DNA of 11,221 nt, taken from positions 1 to 11,221 of the forward strand of contig JACDCJ010000043.1 of NCBI GenBank assembly GCA_013817655.1, read 5' to 3'. Below the pieces are notes generated by a model. The model worked only from the letters and a program-made list of their open reading frames with translations. It did no database searches and was not told the origin of the DNA. This stretch comes from Actinosomnolentus pattersoniae (SeqCode). Lineage in GTDB: Bacteria; Actinomycetota; UBA4738. Shown here one piece after another: positions 1-7,693 of the stretch (position 1 is its first letter; each line of letters opens with the position of its first letter). Made by a program: the position numbers and the translations under genes.

Positions 1-551
1 GCGATGGGGATGGTCGCCCGTTCGCCGCCGGCGCCGATCCAGATGGGCGGATGAGGCCGCTGCACGGGCCGGGGGCGGTACGTCGCCCCGGCCAGCCGGT
101 AGTGACGGCCGTCGAAGCTGGCATCGTCCTCGGTCATGAGCAGCCGCATGAGCCGAACCGCCTCTTCCAGCCGTTCGGTCCGCTCGCGAGCACCGGGGAA
201 CTCGATCCCGAGCTCGCGGTGCTCCTGTTCGAACGAGCCGGCGCCGACCGCCAGCTCCAGGCGTCCCGAGGAGACGTGATCGACGGTGACGGCCTCGGCG
301 GCGAGGACGGAGGGATGCCGGAAGTTCACGCCCGTGACCAAGGCTCCCAGGCGGATCCGCTCGGTGGACGCGGCGAGGGCGGCCAGGAGGGTCCACCCCT
401 CCATGCACGGCCCGTCCGGATCACCGTCAAGGGCCTTGAGGTGGTCGAAGATGAGCGCGCCGTCGAAGCCGAGCTCTTCCGCGTACCGAACGCGCGACCG
501 CAGCTCGGGCCAGTCCAGCTGGTGCTGATTGACCTTCAGTCCGAAGCGCAC
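1..551 (-). CDS. LLM class F420-dependent-type oxidoreductase (partial, C-terminus beyond left edge)
   Basis: Luciferase-like monooxygenase fold, N-terminal 183 residues only. The minus strand reads VRFGLKVNQHQLDWPEL at the start, then the typical LLM segments AEELGFDG, IFDHL, ERIRLGALVTG, FRHPSVLAAEAVTVDHVSSGRLELAVGAG, RTERLEEAVRLM, and finally PHPPIWIGAGGERA close to the window edge. These match the family of flavin- or F420-dependent oxidoreductases; the F420 assignment is inferred from resemblance to actinobacterial members, and FMN is possible. The GTG start at 551-549 is chosen because a strong Shine-Dalgarno (GGGGGAGGA) lies 5-6 nt upstream and the protein begins like its family there. 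The start lies inside the last codons of the upstream membrane-protein gene (16-nt overlap), so the two are probably translationally coupled. The substrate cannot be told from the sequence. Confidence 0.85.
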   Translation of the reverse strand, partial: MRFGLKVNQHQLDWPELRSRVRYAEELGFDGALIFDHLKALDGDPDGPCMEGWTLLAALAASTERIRLGALVTGVNFRHPSVLAAEAVTVDHVSSGRLELAVGAGSFEQEHRELGIEFPGARERTERLEEAVRLMRLLMTEDDASFDGRHYRLAGATYRPRPVQRPHPPIWIGAGGERATIPI

Positions 552-1246
552 GCTATCCTCCCCCCGGCGGAAGAGGCCGTGCCCGAACGCCCGTCACCGG
601 GGCCGGGACGCACGCGTTGGGCTCGGCCTCTTGACAGGGCGGGGATCGTGACGTGCGCGAGGGGGCCGATGGCCACCGCGTAGATCACGGTGCCGATGCC
701 GACGGTGCCACCCAGGAGCACTCCCGCGAACAGCACCGTCAGCTCGATGACGGTGCGCACGACCCTGATCGAGTGGCCGCGGGCCGCCAGCCCGACCATG
801 AGCCCGTCGCGCGGCCCCGGCCCGAGGGCGGCCCCGATGTACGCTCCCGTCGCCACCCCGCACAGGAGTATCCCGCCGAGCAGGAACATCCAGCGCGCGC
901 CGACGGCATCCGGCACGGGCAGTACGCGCAGGACCGCATCGAGGGACAGCCCCACGAGGACGACGTTGCAGACGGTTCCGACTCCGGGCAGCTGGCGGAG
1001 CGGCAGCCAAAGGAGCAACACCGCGGCACCGACCAGGATGGACCACGTTCCGATGCCCAGGTCGGTGTTGCGCGAGAGTCCCTGATGGAGCACGTCCCAT
1101 GGGCCAAGTCCGAGGCCGCTTCGGACCTGCAGGGCCGCGCTCGTTCCGTACAGCAGCAACCCGCCCAGCAGCTGAGCGAAACGGGCCCACAGGGGCCACG
1201 GCGAATTGGGCGCGGGGGCAGCCCTGGGCCGCGCTTCCCCGTTCAC
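536..1246 (-). CDS. YczE/YitT-like integral membrane protein
   Basis: Polytopic membrane protein of about 236 residues. Hydrophobic segments lie at about residues 23-41, 68-83, 88-109, 119-141, 166-180 and 182-199 (counted from the GTG at 1246). Family signatures seen are GLGLGPWDVLHQGLS after the first segment, GPGPRDGLMVGLA in the middle, and LLGGTVGIGTVIYAVAIGPL near the end. This pattern is that of the YczE group (COG2364-like), whose function is not firmly established. In Bacillus and many actinobacteria such genes sit beside MocR-type regulators, as here. The frame is open upstream to 1366, but that extension is Cys/Trp/Arg-rich, unlike the family, and would cross the intergenic region. 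GTG at 1246, just before the first membrane segment, is the likely start, although no clear Shine-Dalgarno precedes it. The C-terminal tail of about 35 residues is polar. It overlaps the downstream oxidoreductase gene by 16 nt. Confidence 0.82.
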   Translation of the reverse strand: MNGEARPRAAPAPNSPWPLWARFAQLLGGLLLYGTSAALQVRSGLGLGPWDVLHQGLSRNTDLGIGTWSILVGAAVLLLWLPLRQLPGVGTVCNVVLVGLSLDAVLRVLPVPDAVGARWMFLLGGILLCGVATGAYIGAALGPGPRDGLMVGLAARGHSIRVVRTVIELTVLFAGVLLGGTVGIGTVIYAVAIGPLAHVTIPALSRGRAQRVRPGPGDGRSGTASSAGGRIACASD

Positions 1247-1331
1247 CGTCGATCGTCCATGTCCACGCCACCGGCAATGATGCCCGCATGTGGCCTTGAC
1301 AGTCCATAGCCAATAAGGGAGAAATGGCATC
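1247..1331. promoter_or_regulatory. Divergent intergenic region between yczE-like gene and mocR, with candidate operator
   Basis: This 85-nt gap must hold the control elements for both divergent genes. On the plus strand a perfect -35-like TTGACA is at 1296-1301, but no good -10 is seen 16-18 nt downstream (best AGAAAT at 1320-1325). Overlapping its last base are two adjacent similar pentamers/hexamers, AGTCCA (1301-1306) and AGCCA (1308-1312), separated by one T. MocR regulators commonly bind direct repeats, so this is a plausible operator; that is inference. AAGGGAGAAA (1315-1324) serves as ribosome binding site for the regulator. Confidence 0.35.
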
Positions 1332-2777
1332 GTGGGCTCAAGACCCCTGATCGCCGGTGACGACATGGTTCGGCTCCTGGGGCCGTGGCGCCGACGCGGT
1401 CCGGGCTATGCGGCGCTTGCGGCGACCCTTCGTTCCCTCGTCCTCGACGGACGGCTGCCGCTGCGCGTCCGCCTCCCCTCGGAGCGCGCGCTCGCCATCG
1501 CCCTCGGCGTCAGCAGGACCACCACGACCGCGGCCTACGACCTCCTTCGTGACGAGGGATACGTGGAGAGTCGCCGTGGCTCGGGCAGCCACATCGCCCT
1601 TCCCACGGGCGGGGCGGTCGACCGGGAGGTGGCCGGGGGGGAAGGCGTATCGGCCGGCCCGGGCTCCATCGACCTGACCATCGCGGCGATGCCGGCGCCC
1701 GGCGCGATGATGGAGGCGGTGAGCCGTGCCTCCCGCGACCTCACCGGCTTCCTCGGCGGCTCCGGGTACGACCCGAGCGGCGTGCCCTCGCTTCGGCGTG
1801 TCGTCGCCAACCACTTCGACGAACGCGGGCTGCCGACGAGCGAGGAGCAGATCGTCATCACCTCCGGCGCGCAGCACGCGCTGACGCTTCTCCTTCACGT
1901 GCTGGTCGGACCCGGCGATCCCGTCCTCATCGAGGAACCGAGCTATCCCAACGCGTTCGAGGCGTTGCGTCGCGCACGCATCCGCTTCGTTCCGGCCTCG
2001 ATGCGGGACGATGGATGGGACGTCGAGATGATGGCCTCGCTCTGGCGCACGGCGGTGCCACGACTCGCGTACCTGATCTGCGACTTCCAGAATCCCACCG
2101 GCTTTCTCATGACCGATGGCGAGCGCGCTGCCGTGGTGGCCGCCGCGGCTCGCGCGGGCTCTCACGTGATCGTCGATGAGACCTTCGCCCAGATCGACCT
2201 GGAGCCATGGCGTGCCACGCCCAGGCCCCTGGCCGCCCACGATCGGGAGGGCAGGGTGATCAGCATCGGGTCCATGAGCAAGGCGTACTGGGGAGGGCTG
2301 CGGGTCGGGTGGATTCGCTGCACCACGGCGCTCGCACACCGGCTGGCCCGCGCACGGGCCGGCCTGGATCTCTCGACACCCGTGCTGGAGCAGCTGGTCG
2401 CCGAGCACCTGCTGCGGATGGGGGAGAGCGTTCTGGCCGAGCGCCGAGGCCTTCTCACATCGCGCCGCGACGCTCTGGTCGGGGCGCTTCACCGAGACCT
2501 GCCTGCCTGGCGGTTTCGCCTGCCGCGTGGCGGGCTGTGCCTGTGGGCCGAGCTCGGTGGAGCGGACGCCGAAGCACTGGTGTATGCGGCGGATGCCGGC
2601 GGCGTGCGCCTCATCCCCGGAAGCACGTTCAGTGTGGACGGGACGCTCAACCGCCGGGTGCGGTTGCCCTACACCCAGCCGGCCCACGCCCTCGAGGAGG
2701 CGGTCGAGCGCCTTGCGGCGGCGGACCGAAGACTGCGCCTGGGGGCAGGAGGACCGACCGACCAGTCGATGGTGTGA
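1332..2777 (+). CDS. MocR-family PLP-dependent transcriptional regulator (GntR-type HTH plus aminotransferase fold)
   Basis: 481-residue fusion of an N-terminal GntR-type winged helix (about residues 25-88; LPSERALAIALGVSRTT recognition region and DEGYVESRRGSGSH wing) to a fold-type I aminotransferase domain (about 110-465). The PLP-binding Lys is K317 in SIGSMSKAYWGGLRVGW. NPTGF and VDETFAQIDL are the PLP-contact loops, and EEPSYPNAFEALR is a further family motif. Such proteins normally act as PLP-responsive DNA-binding regulators, not aminotransferases, and often control a divergent neighbour. Here that is the YczE-like gene, matching the MocR subgroup linked to YczE-type membrane proteins. 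Start is GTG 1332 with AAGGGAGAAA about 8-10 nt upstream; ATG 1365 (MVRLLGPW) is a reasonable alternative and resembles more family starts. The effector and regulated function are unknown. Confidence 0.9.
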   Translation: MGSRPLIAGDDMVRLLGPWRRRGPGYAALAATLRSLVLDGRLPLRVRLPSERALAIALGVSRTTTTAAYDLLRDEGYVESRRGSGSHIALPTGGAVDREVAGGEGVSAGPGSIDLTIAAMPAPGAMMEAVSRASRDLTGFLGGSGYDPSGVPSLRRVVANHFDERGLPTSEEQIVITSGAQHALTLLLHVLVGPGDPVLIEEPSYPNAFEALRRARIRFVPASMRDDGWDVEMMASLWRTAVPRLAYLICDFQNPTGFLMTDGERAAVVAAAARAGSHVIVDETFAQIDLEPWRATPRPLAAHDREGRVISIGSMSKAYWGGLRVGWIRCTTALAHRLARARAGLDLSTPVLEQLVAEHLLRMGESVLAERRGLLTSRRDALVGALHRDLPAWRFRLPRGGLCLWAELGGADAEALVYAADAGGVRLIPGSTFSVDGTLNRRVRLPYTQPAHALEEAVERLAAADRRLRLGAGGPTDQSMV

Positions 2778-2841
2778 TCAGCCCTTCTCCTCGTCCTCGG
2801 CGCTGCGGGCCAACGGCCTCCGTGTACGCTCGGCTTTCGTA

Positions 2842-5800
2842 ATGGTCTGCGGGAGCTGCGGGCAGGAGAACCCGGAGGGGTTTCAGTTCTGTCCGCGGTG
2901 CGGAAGCCCGCTCGCCGCCGCGCCCGAGCCTCGAGCGGAACGGAAGATCGTAACGATCCTGTTCTGCGATCTGGTGGGCTTCACCGCGTGGTCCGACGGC
3001 GCCGACCCCGAGGACGTCCGGGCCATCCTCCGGCCCTTCCACTCGCTCGCGAAGGCCGAGATCGAGCGATACGGAGGGACCCTGGACAAGTTCATCGGCG
3101 ACGCCGCCATGGGCGTCTTCGGTTCTCCCGTCGCTCATGAGGACGACGCCGAGCGAGCCGTGCGGGCGGCTCTGCGCATCCTCGAGGGGATCCGGGCGGT
3201 GAACGAACGGCGGGAAAGCGATCCGCTGGCCGTTCGCATCGGCGTCAACACCGGCGAGGCCGTCGTCACGCTCTCGAGCGGGGTGCAGGAGGGGGAGAAC
3301 GTGGCCGGCGACGTCGTCAACACGGCATCGCGACTCCAGACGGCGGCACCTGTCGGCGGCGTCCTCGTCGGCGAGGCGACGTTCCGGGCGACCCGCGGGG
3401 CGGTCCGGTACGAGGAGGCGGACCCCGTCACCGCCAAGGGCAAGGTCGAGCCTCTGCGCGTCTGGCGAGCCGTCGGCATCCGCGCCCTTCCCACCATCTC
3501 GGAGCGCCCGGGCACGACGCCCTTCGTTGGCCGGGAACTGGAGCGGACCCTTCTCGAGCAGACCTTCCTTCGCGCGCTCGGGCAGCGGGCCGTCCAGCTG
3601 GTGACGGTGCTCGGCGAGCCCGGGGTCGGGAAGAGCCGTCTGGTCGCCGAGCTCGCCACGGCCGTGCCGCGGCTCGCGCCCGACACCGAGGTGCTGTGGA
3701 GGCGGGGCCGGTGCCTCCCCTACGGCGAGGGGATCACCTTCTGGGCTCTGGGCGAGATCGTGAAGGAGCAGGCCTCGATCCTGGAGTCCGATTCGGCCGA
3801 GGACCGGAGCCGGAAGCTCTCGGAAGTCCTGGAAGGCCTGATCCAGGACCCCACCGATCGGAGCTGGTTGCGCGAGCGCCTCGCGCCTTTGGCCGGTGGG
3901 GAGGCGGCCCTTCGGGGGGCGTCCGGCTCGGCGCCCGGTCCTCCGGTGGAGCGCGACGAAGCCTTCACGGCCTGGCGGAGGTTCCTCGAGGCCCTCGCGA
4001 ACGCTCATCCCCTGGTGACGGTGTTCGAGGACATCCACTGGGCGGACCCGGCGATGCTCTCGTTCCTCGAGCATCTCGCCCAGCGAGCGTCGGACGCCCC
4101 CCTCCTGGTCATCGCGACGGCCCGCCCCGAGCTGTACGACCGCAGCCCCGCATGGGGAGCCGGGATGCGCAACGCGACGACCCTCTCGCTCCCGCCGCTC
4201 ACTGAGGACGAGACCTCTGCCCTGGTGTCCGGTCTCCTCCGGGCGACCTCCCTTCGGCCCGAGGCGGAGGCCTTGCTGAGAGACCGCTCCGGCGGAAACC
4301 CCCTGTACGCGGAGGAGTTCGCGAGAGCCCTGCAGGACAGGGGGCTGGTGGACGGCTCCGGCCGGCTCGTCGCGGACCTCGACGGCCTGGAGTTTCCGGA
4401 GACCGTCCAAGCGCTCATCGCCGCGCGGCTCGACACCCTTCCGCGCGAGCGAAAGATGCTGCTCCAGGACGCGTCGGTCATCGGGCGGGTCTTCTGGTCC
4501 GGCGCGGTCGCCTTCGTCGGCGAGGCGGACGAGGGTGGCGTGCGGGAGGACCTCTACGAGCTCGAGAAGAAGGAGCTCGTGCGCTCGGCGACGGCCACGA
4601 GCATGCGTGACCAGCCCGAGTTCGCCTTCTGGCACGCGCTGGTGCGCGACGTCTCGTACGGACAGATCCCGCGGGCTCCGCGCGCCCTCAAGCACCGCAG
4701 GGTGGCCGCCTGGCTGGAATCGATCGCCGGTGAGCGGATCGGGGACCTGGCGGAGATCCTCGTCCATCACGCGATCAGCGCGATCGAGCTGTACCGGGCG
4801 GTCGGGGAAATCGGGGGGCTCGAGGACCTGGAGGCCATGGCAGGCCGGTACCTTCGGGTCGCCGCCGCGCGCACCATGACCCTGGACGTCGCCAAGGCCG
4901 AGGAGCAGCTCCGGAAGGCTCTGGAGCTGACCCCAGCGGCCCATCCCGACGTGGCCCGTGTCCTCGCCAGCCTGGCGGAGGCCGCCTTTCAGCTTGGCCG
5001 GCTCGAGGAGGCCGAGCGACGTTACGACGAGGCGATCGCCGGACTTCGGGGACAGGGAGACCTTCGAGCGGCGGCGGACGCGATGGTGCGACGCTCGGTC
5101 GTGCTCGAATACCGCGGCGACTCGGCCGCCGGGCGGGCACTCATGTCGGAAGCCATCGAGCTGCTCTCCGGCTATCCCCCGGGTCCCGAGCTGGCGCGAG
5201 CGCTGGCGACGAACGCCGGCAGCCTGATGATCTCGGGGCGCTACCAGGAGGTGCACCGGGTGGCGGATCGCGCCATCCACCTCGCCGAGGCGGTTGGAGA
5301 AGGGGGAGCCGCGGCCCGCGCGAAGGGATTCCGTGGCTACGCCAGGGCGGTTCAGGGGGATCCGGCCGGGGTCGCCGAGCAGCGTGAGGCCCTCTCCGCG
5401 CTGCTCTCACTCGGGATGGCCAGGTCCGCGGCGATCGCCTACAACAACCTGGGGAGCTGCCTGACGCACGTCGAGGGCTCCCGGGCCGCCCTCGACGTGC
5501 TGCGAGAGGCGGTGGCGTTCGCCGAAGCTCGCGGCCTCCGCGAGATGGTGATGGCGCTGAAGAGCGGGACGCTGACCGCTCTCTTCGAGGTCGGCGAGTG
5601 GGACGAGGTGCTTCGCCTCGGCGAGGAGGTCGTCGACGAGGCCCGCCGGCAGGGCTCGGGCTACGACGAGGTCTTCGCCGAGGCGGATCGGGCCGCCGTC
5701 CTCGCCCACCGGCGGGGAGCGCAGGCTCGTGGCCTCTGCGAATCCATCGTGGAGGGGGCGCGGCCGCTGGACGACGCGCCGGTCCTGCTGTGGGCGCTCA

Positions 5801-6282
5801 TCGCGGCCGGGGTGGCACGCCAGGCATCGGGAGACCGCGCCGGCACCGTCGCGCTCGTCGAGGAGGCGCTCGAGACGACGCGATCCGAGCCGATCCTTCG
5901 CGCCGGGGACCTTCCCCATCTGGTCCGCCTGGCCGTCTGGGCGGGAGCCGTGGAGCTGGCCGAGCGCCTGCTCGAGGACACCGCCGAGTTCCGCCTCGAG
6001 CGGTACCGGCTGGCCCGCTTCACCGCCCGGGCGGTCCTGAACGAGGCGCAGGGGAGGCTGGGCCAGGCCGTGGAGTCGTACGAGGACGCCGCCGGGCGCT
6101 GGGCGGGGTTCGGCCACGCGCTCGAGGAGGCCCACGCGCGCTTCGGCACGGGCCGATGCCTGGCCCGGCTCGACCGTCCCGACGACTCGCGAGGGCACTT
6201 CGAGGCCGCTCTGGCCATCTTCCGGAGACTGGGGGCCGAGCCGGCCGTCGTCGATCTCGAAAGGCGAATCCTATCGGGTTGA
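2842..6282 (+). CDS. Zinc ribbon - class III nucleotide cyclase - AAA ATPase - TPR signalling protein
   Basis: 1146-residue multidomain protein. A zinc ribbon (C3, C6, C17, C20) opens it. A class III cyclase domain follows (about 33-215): metal Asp D43 in LFCDLVGFT and D87 in DKFIGDAAMGVFG, base-reading Lys K83, transition-state residues N160 and R164 in GDVVNTASRL. The second base-reading position (Asp in classical adenylyl cyclases, seven residues before the Asn) aligns by eye with N153, so nucleotide specificity or even activity is uncertain. A P-loop NTPase follows (TPFVGRELE entry, Walker A GEPGVGKS 258-265, Walker B VTVFED ending at D397, then IHWADP). From about residue 680 to the end are degenerate helical TPR-like repeats rich in Ala/Glu/Arg. 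No membrane segment is seen, so it is probably cytoplasmic. The frame is open upstream to 2527, but the zinc ribbon and overlap with mocR make ATG 2842 the start. No Shine-Dalgarno precedes it; TACGCT (2825-2830) could be a -10 for a nearly leaderless mRNA. Ligand and target are unknown. Confidence 0.9.
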   Translation: MVCGSCGQENPEGFQFCPRCGSPLAAAPEPRAERKIVTILFCDLVGFTAWSDGADPEDVRAILRPFHSLAKAEIERYGGTLDKFIGDAAMGVFGSPVAHEDDAERAVRAALRILEGIRAVNERRESDPLAVRIGVNTGEAVVTLSSGVQEGENVAGDVVNTASRLQTAAPVGGVLVGEATFRATRGAVRYEEADPVTAKGKVEPLRVWRAVGIRALPTISERPGTTPFVGRELERTLLEQTFLRALGQRAVQLVTVLGEPGVGKSRLVAELATAVPRLAPDTEVLWRRGRCLPYGEGITFWALGEIVKEQASILESDSAEDRSRKLSEVLEGLIQDPTDRSWLRERLAPLAGGEAALRGASGSAPGPPVERDEAFTAWRRFLEALANAHPLVTVFEDIHWADPAMLSFLEHLAQRASDAPLLVIATARPELYDRSPAWGAGMRNATTLSLPPLTEDETSALVSGLLRATSLRPEAEALLRDRSGGNPLYAEEFARALQDRGLVDGSGRLVADLDGLEFPETVQALIAARLDTLPRERKMLLQDASVIGRVFWSGAVAFVGEADEGGVREDLYELEKKELVRSATATSMRDQPEFAFWHALVRDVSYGQIPRAPRALKHRRVAAWLESIAGERIGDLAEILVHHAISAIELYRAVGEIGGLEDLEAMAGRYLRVAAARTMTLDVAKAEEQLRKALELTPAAHPDVARVLASLAEAAFQLGRLEEAERRYDEAIAGLRGQGDLRAAADAMVRRSVVLEYRGDSAAGRALMSEAIELLSGYPPGPELARALATNAGSLMISGRYQEVHRVADRAIHLAEAVGEGGAAARAKGFRGYARAVQGDPAGVAEQREALSALLSLGMARSAAIAYNNLGSCLTHVEGSRAALDVLREAVAFAEARGLREMVMALKSGTLTALFEVGEWDEVLRLGEEVVDEARRQGSGYDEVFAEADRAAVLAHRRGAQARGLCESIVEGARPLDDAPVLLWALIAAGVARQASGDRAGTVALVEEALETTRSEPILRAGDLPHLVRLAVWAGAVELAERLLEDTAEFRLERYRLARFTARAVLNEAQGRLGQAVESYEDAAGRWAGFGHALEEAHARFGTGRCLARLDRPDDSRGHFEAALAIFRRLGAEPAVVDLERRILSG

Positions 6283-6290
6283 TAGAATTC
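6266..6290. promoter_or_regulatory. Inverted repeat with -10 box: candidate suf operon promoter/operator
   Basis: Arms GAATCCTATC (6266-6275) and GATAGAATTC (6281-6290) are inverted repeats with 9 of 10 positions complementary around the 5-nt spacer GGGTT. The repeat spans the stop codon of the cyclase gene (6280-6282) in an AT-richer patch. TAGAAT (6283-6288) matches the sigma70-type -10 at 5 of 6 positions; no clear -35 lies 16-18 nt upstream. A transcript starting near 6295 would leave a leader of about 35 nt before sufD. A -10 buried in a palindrome is typical of repressor operators, so this is the best candidate for suf control; it could instead be a bidirectional-looking hairpin at the cyclase mRNA end. 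Confidence 0.4.
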
Positions 6291-6328
6291 AATCCGAGCC
6301 ACCCAATCACTTCGAGAGATCGGCATCC

Positions 6329-7693
6329 ATGGCAGCGGTCACGACGAGCACGGGATTCGACGAGGCGACGCTGCGTCGGCTCCTCGAGCGGGGCGGCGCG
6401 CCCGATGGCGTTCGCGAGCGGGCCTTCGAGCAGTTCCAGGCGATGCCGATGCCCTCTCCCGAGACCGAGGAATGGCGTTACACGGACCTCCGCGACTTCG
6501 ACCTCTCGAGCTTCCTGCCCTCCGCCGAGGAACCGTTCGCCGAGAACCTGGACGGAGTGGCCCCCGAGCTGCTCGAGGCGGCCGGCGAGATCGGCGAGCG
6601 GTCCGGCCTCTCGATCCAGCACAACTCCACCCTCGTGACTGCGCATCTCGACCCCGAGGCGAGGGCCCGGGGGGTCACCTTCACCTCACTGGACGACGCG
6701 GTCACGACACACCCCGATTTGCTGGAGGAGCGGCTTCACCACGCTGTTCCCACCGTTCGGACGCGCTTCACGGCGATGCATGGGGCCTTCCGGACGGGGG
6801 GCACCTTCGTCCACGTTCCGGCCGGGGTGGACGTCCGCTTCCCCCTGCAGGCGCTCACCTACGTGGACGCCGACGCTCTCGCGGTCTTCCCGCACACGCT
6901 CGTCGTGCTGGAGGAAGGCTCGAGCCTCACCTTCATCGATCGATACGTCTCCCCGGACCTCGAGCGCGTGTTCTCGAACGCGGTCGTCGAGCTGTTCGCC
7001 GGGCCGGGTTCGCGGCTCCGCTACGTCGCCCTCCAGGAGTGGGGGAGCGGCGTCACGCATCTGTCCGTCCAGCGCGCCCACGTCGAACGAGACGCCGAGG
7101 TTCGATCGCTGGCCGTGGCGTTCGGGGCCTCGCTGGCGCGCTCGGAGGCCGAGACCATCCTGCTCGGCGACGGAGGGTCGAGCGAGATGCTCGGCGTCTA
7201 CTTCGGGAGGAGTGATCAGCACTTCGACCATCGCTCGATCCAGGACCACGTGGGATCCCGAACGTCGAGCGACCTGCTGTACAAGGGTGCCCTGAGGGGG
7301 CAGGCGAGGGCGATCTACTCCGGGAACGTCATCATCCGTCAGGGCGCGCACCAGTGCGACGCGTACCAGACGAACCGGAACATCCTGCTGTCCGAGCGAG
7401 CCAAGGCGGACTCCATCCCGAACCTCGAGATCCTATCGAACGACCCCGTCCGCTGCGGACACGCGGCGAGCGTCGGGCCGGTCGACGAGGACACCCTGTT
7501 CTACATCCGGAGCCGGGGGATCCCCGAGGCGGAGGCCCAGCGACTGGTCGTGACCGGGTTCTTCCAGGAGGTCCTGGATCGTGTCACGCTCCAGGAGGTC
7601 CGCGGGAGCCTCGAGGCCACGATCGCCACAGAGTTGGAACGTGAGGCCTCGGAGCGACTTTCCGGGCGGGGGGCCGAGGCCCATGCTGTTTGA
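6329..7693 (+). CDS. sufD: SufD-like Fe-S cluster assembly scaffold subunit, first gene of the suf operon
   Basis: 454-residue SufB/SufD-family protein with the right-handed beta-helix core expected of scaffold partners of the SufC ATPase. The N-terminal helical part includes TEEWRYTDLRDFDLSS, typical of SufD. The C-terminal region reads LLYKGALRGQARAIYSGNVII, then HQCDAYQTNRN, ADSIPNLEI, DPVRCGHAASVG, EDTLFYIRSRGI and VTGFFQEVLDRV. H378 in RCGHAAS corresponds to the SufD His (E. coli H360). C343 in HQCDA aligns by eye with the essential SufB Cys (E. coli C405, TQCDS), whereas SufD proteins usually have another residue there; the SufB Glu E434 is not conserved (A379). The protein is therefore SufD by overall sequence with one SufB-like feature. 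No sufB lies next to it. Start ATG 6329 has only a weak GAGAGA about 10 nt upstream. The 3' end overlaps the Rieske gene by 11 nt. Confidence 0.88.
   Translation: MAAVTTSTGFDEATLRRLLERGGAPDGVRERAFEQFQAMPMPSPETEEWRYTDLRDFDLSSFLPSAEEPFAENLDGVAPELLEAAGEIGERSGLSIQHNSTLVTAHLDPEARARGVTFTSLDDAVTTHPDLLEERLHHAVPTVRTRFTAMHGAFRTGGTFVHVPAGVDVRFPLQALTYVDADALAVFPHTLVVLEEGSSLTFIDRYVSPDLERVFSNAVVELFAGPGSRLRYVALQEWGSGVTHLSVQRAHVERDAEVRSLAVAFGASLARSEAETILLGDGGSSEMLGVYFGRSDQHFDHRSIQDHVGSRTSSDLLYKGALRGQARAIYSGNVIIRQGAHQCDAYQTNRNILLSERAKADSIPNLEILSNDPVRCGHAASVGPVDEDTLFYIRSRGIPEAEAQRLVVTGFFQEVLDRVTLQEVRGSLEATIATELEREASERLSGRGAEAHAV

Noticed and set aside
51..683. Plus-strand open frame over the left edge
   Set aside because: It is the shadow of the minus-strand oxidoreductase, which has a strong ribosome binding site and clear family motifs.
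1338..2687. 449-codon minus-strand frame antisense to the MocR gene
   Set aside because: No recognisable domain; the plus strand encodes a complete MocR protein with catalytic Lys and HTH.
2527..2841. In-frame upstream extension of the cyclase protein
   Set aside because: It overlaps the end of mocR in another frame and adds Arg/Ser-rich sequence before a zinc ribbon that is normally N-terminal.
2647..5280. Very long open frame (877 codons) on the minus strand
   Set aside because: It is antisense to mocR and the cyclase gene, whose plus-strand products show clear domains. The minus-strand translation is low-complexity Arg/Gly/Pro/Glu-rich with no motif, as expected from high third-position GC.
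6266..6290. Intrinsic terminator of the cyclase gene
   Set aside because: The stem is AT-rich and no T-run follows it, so a promoter/operator reading was preferred.
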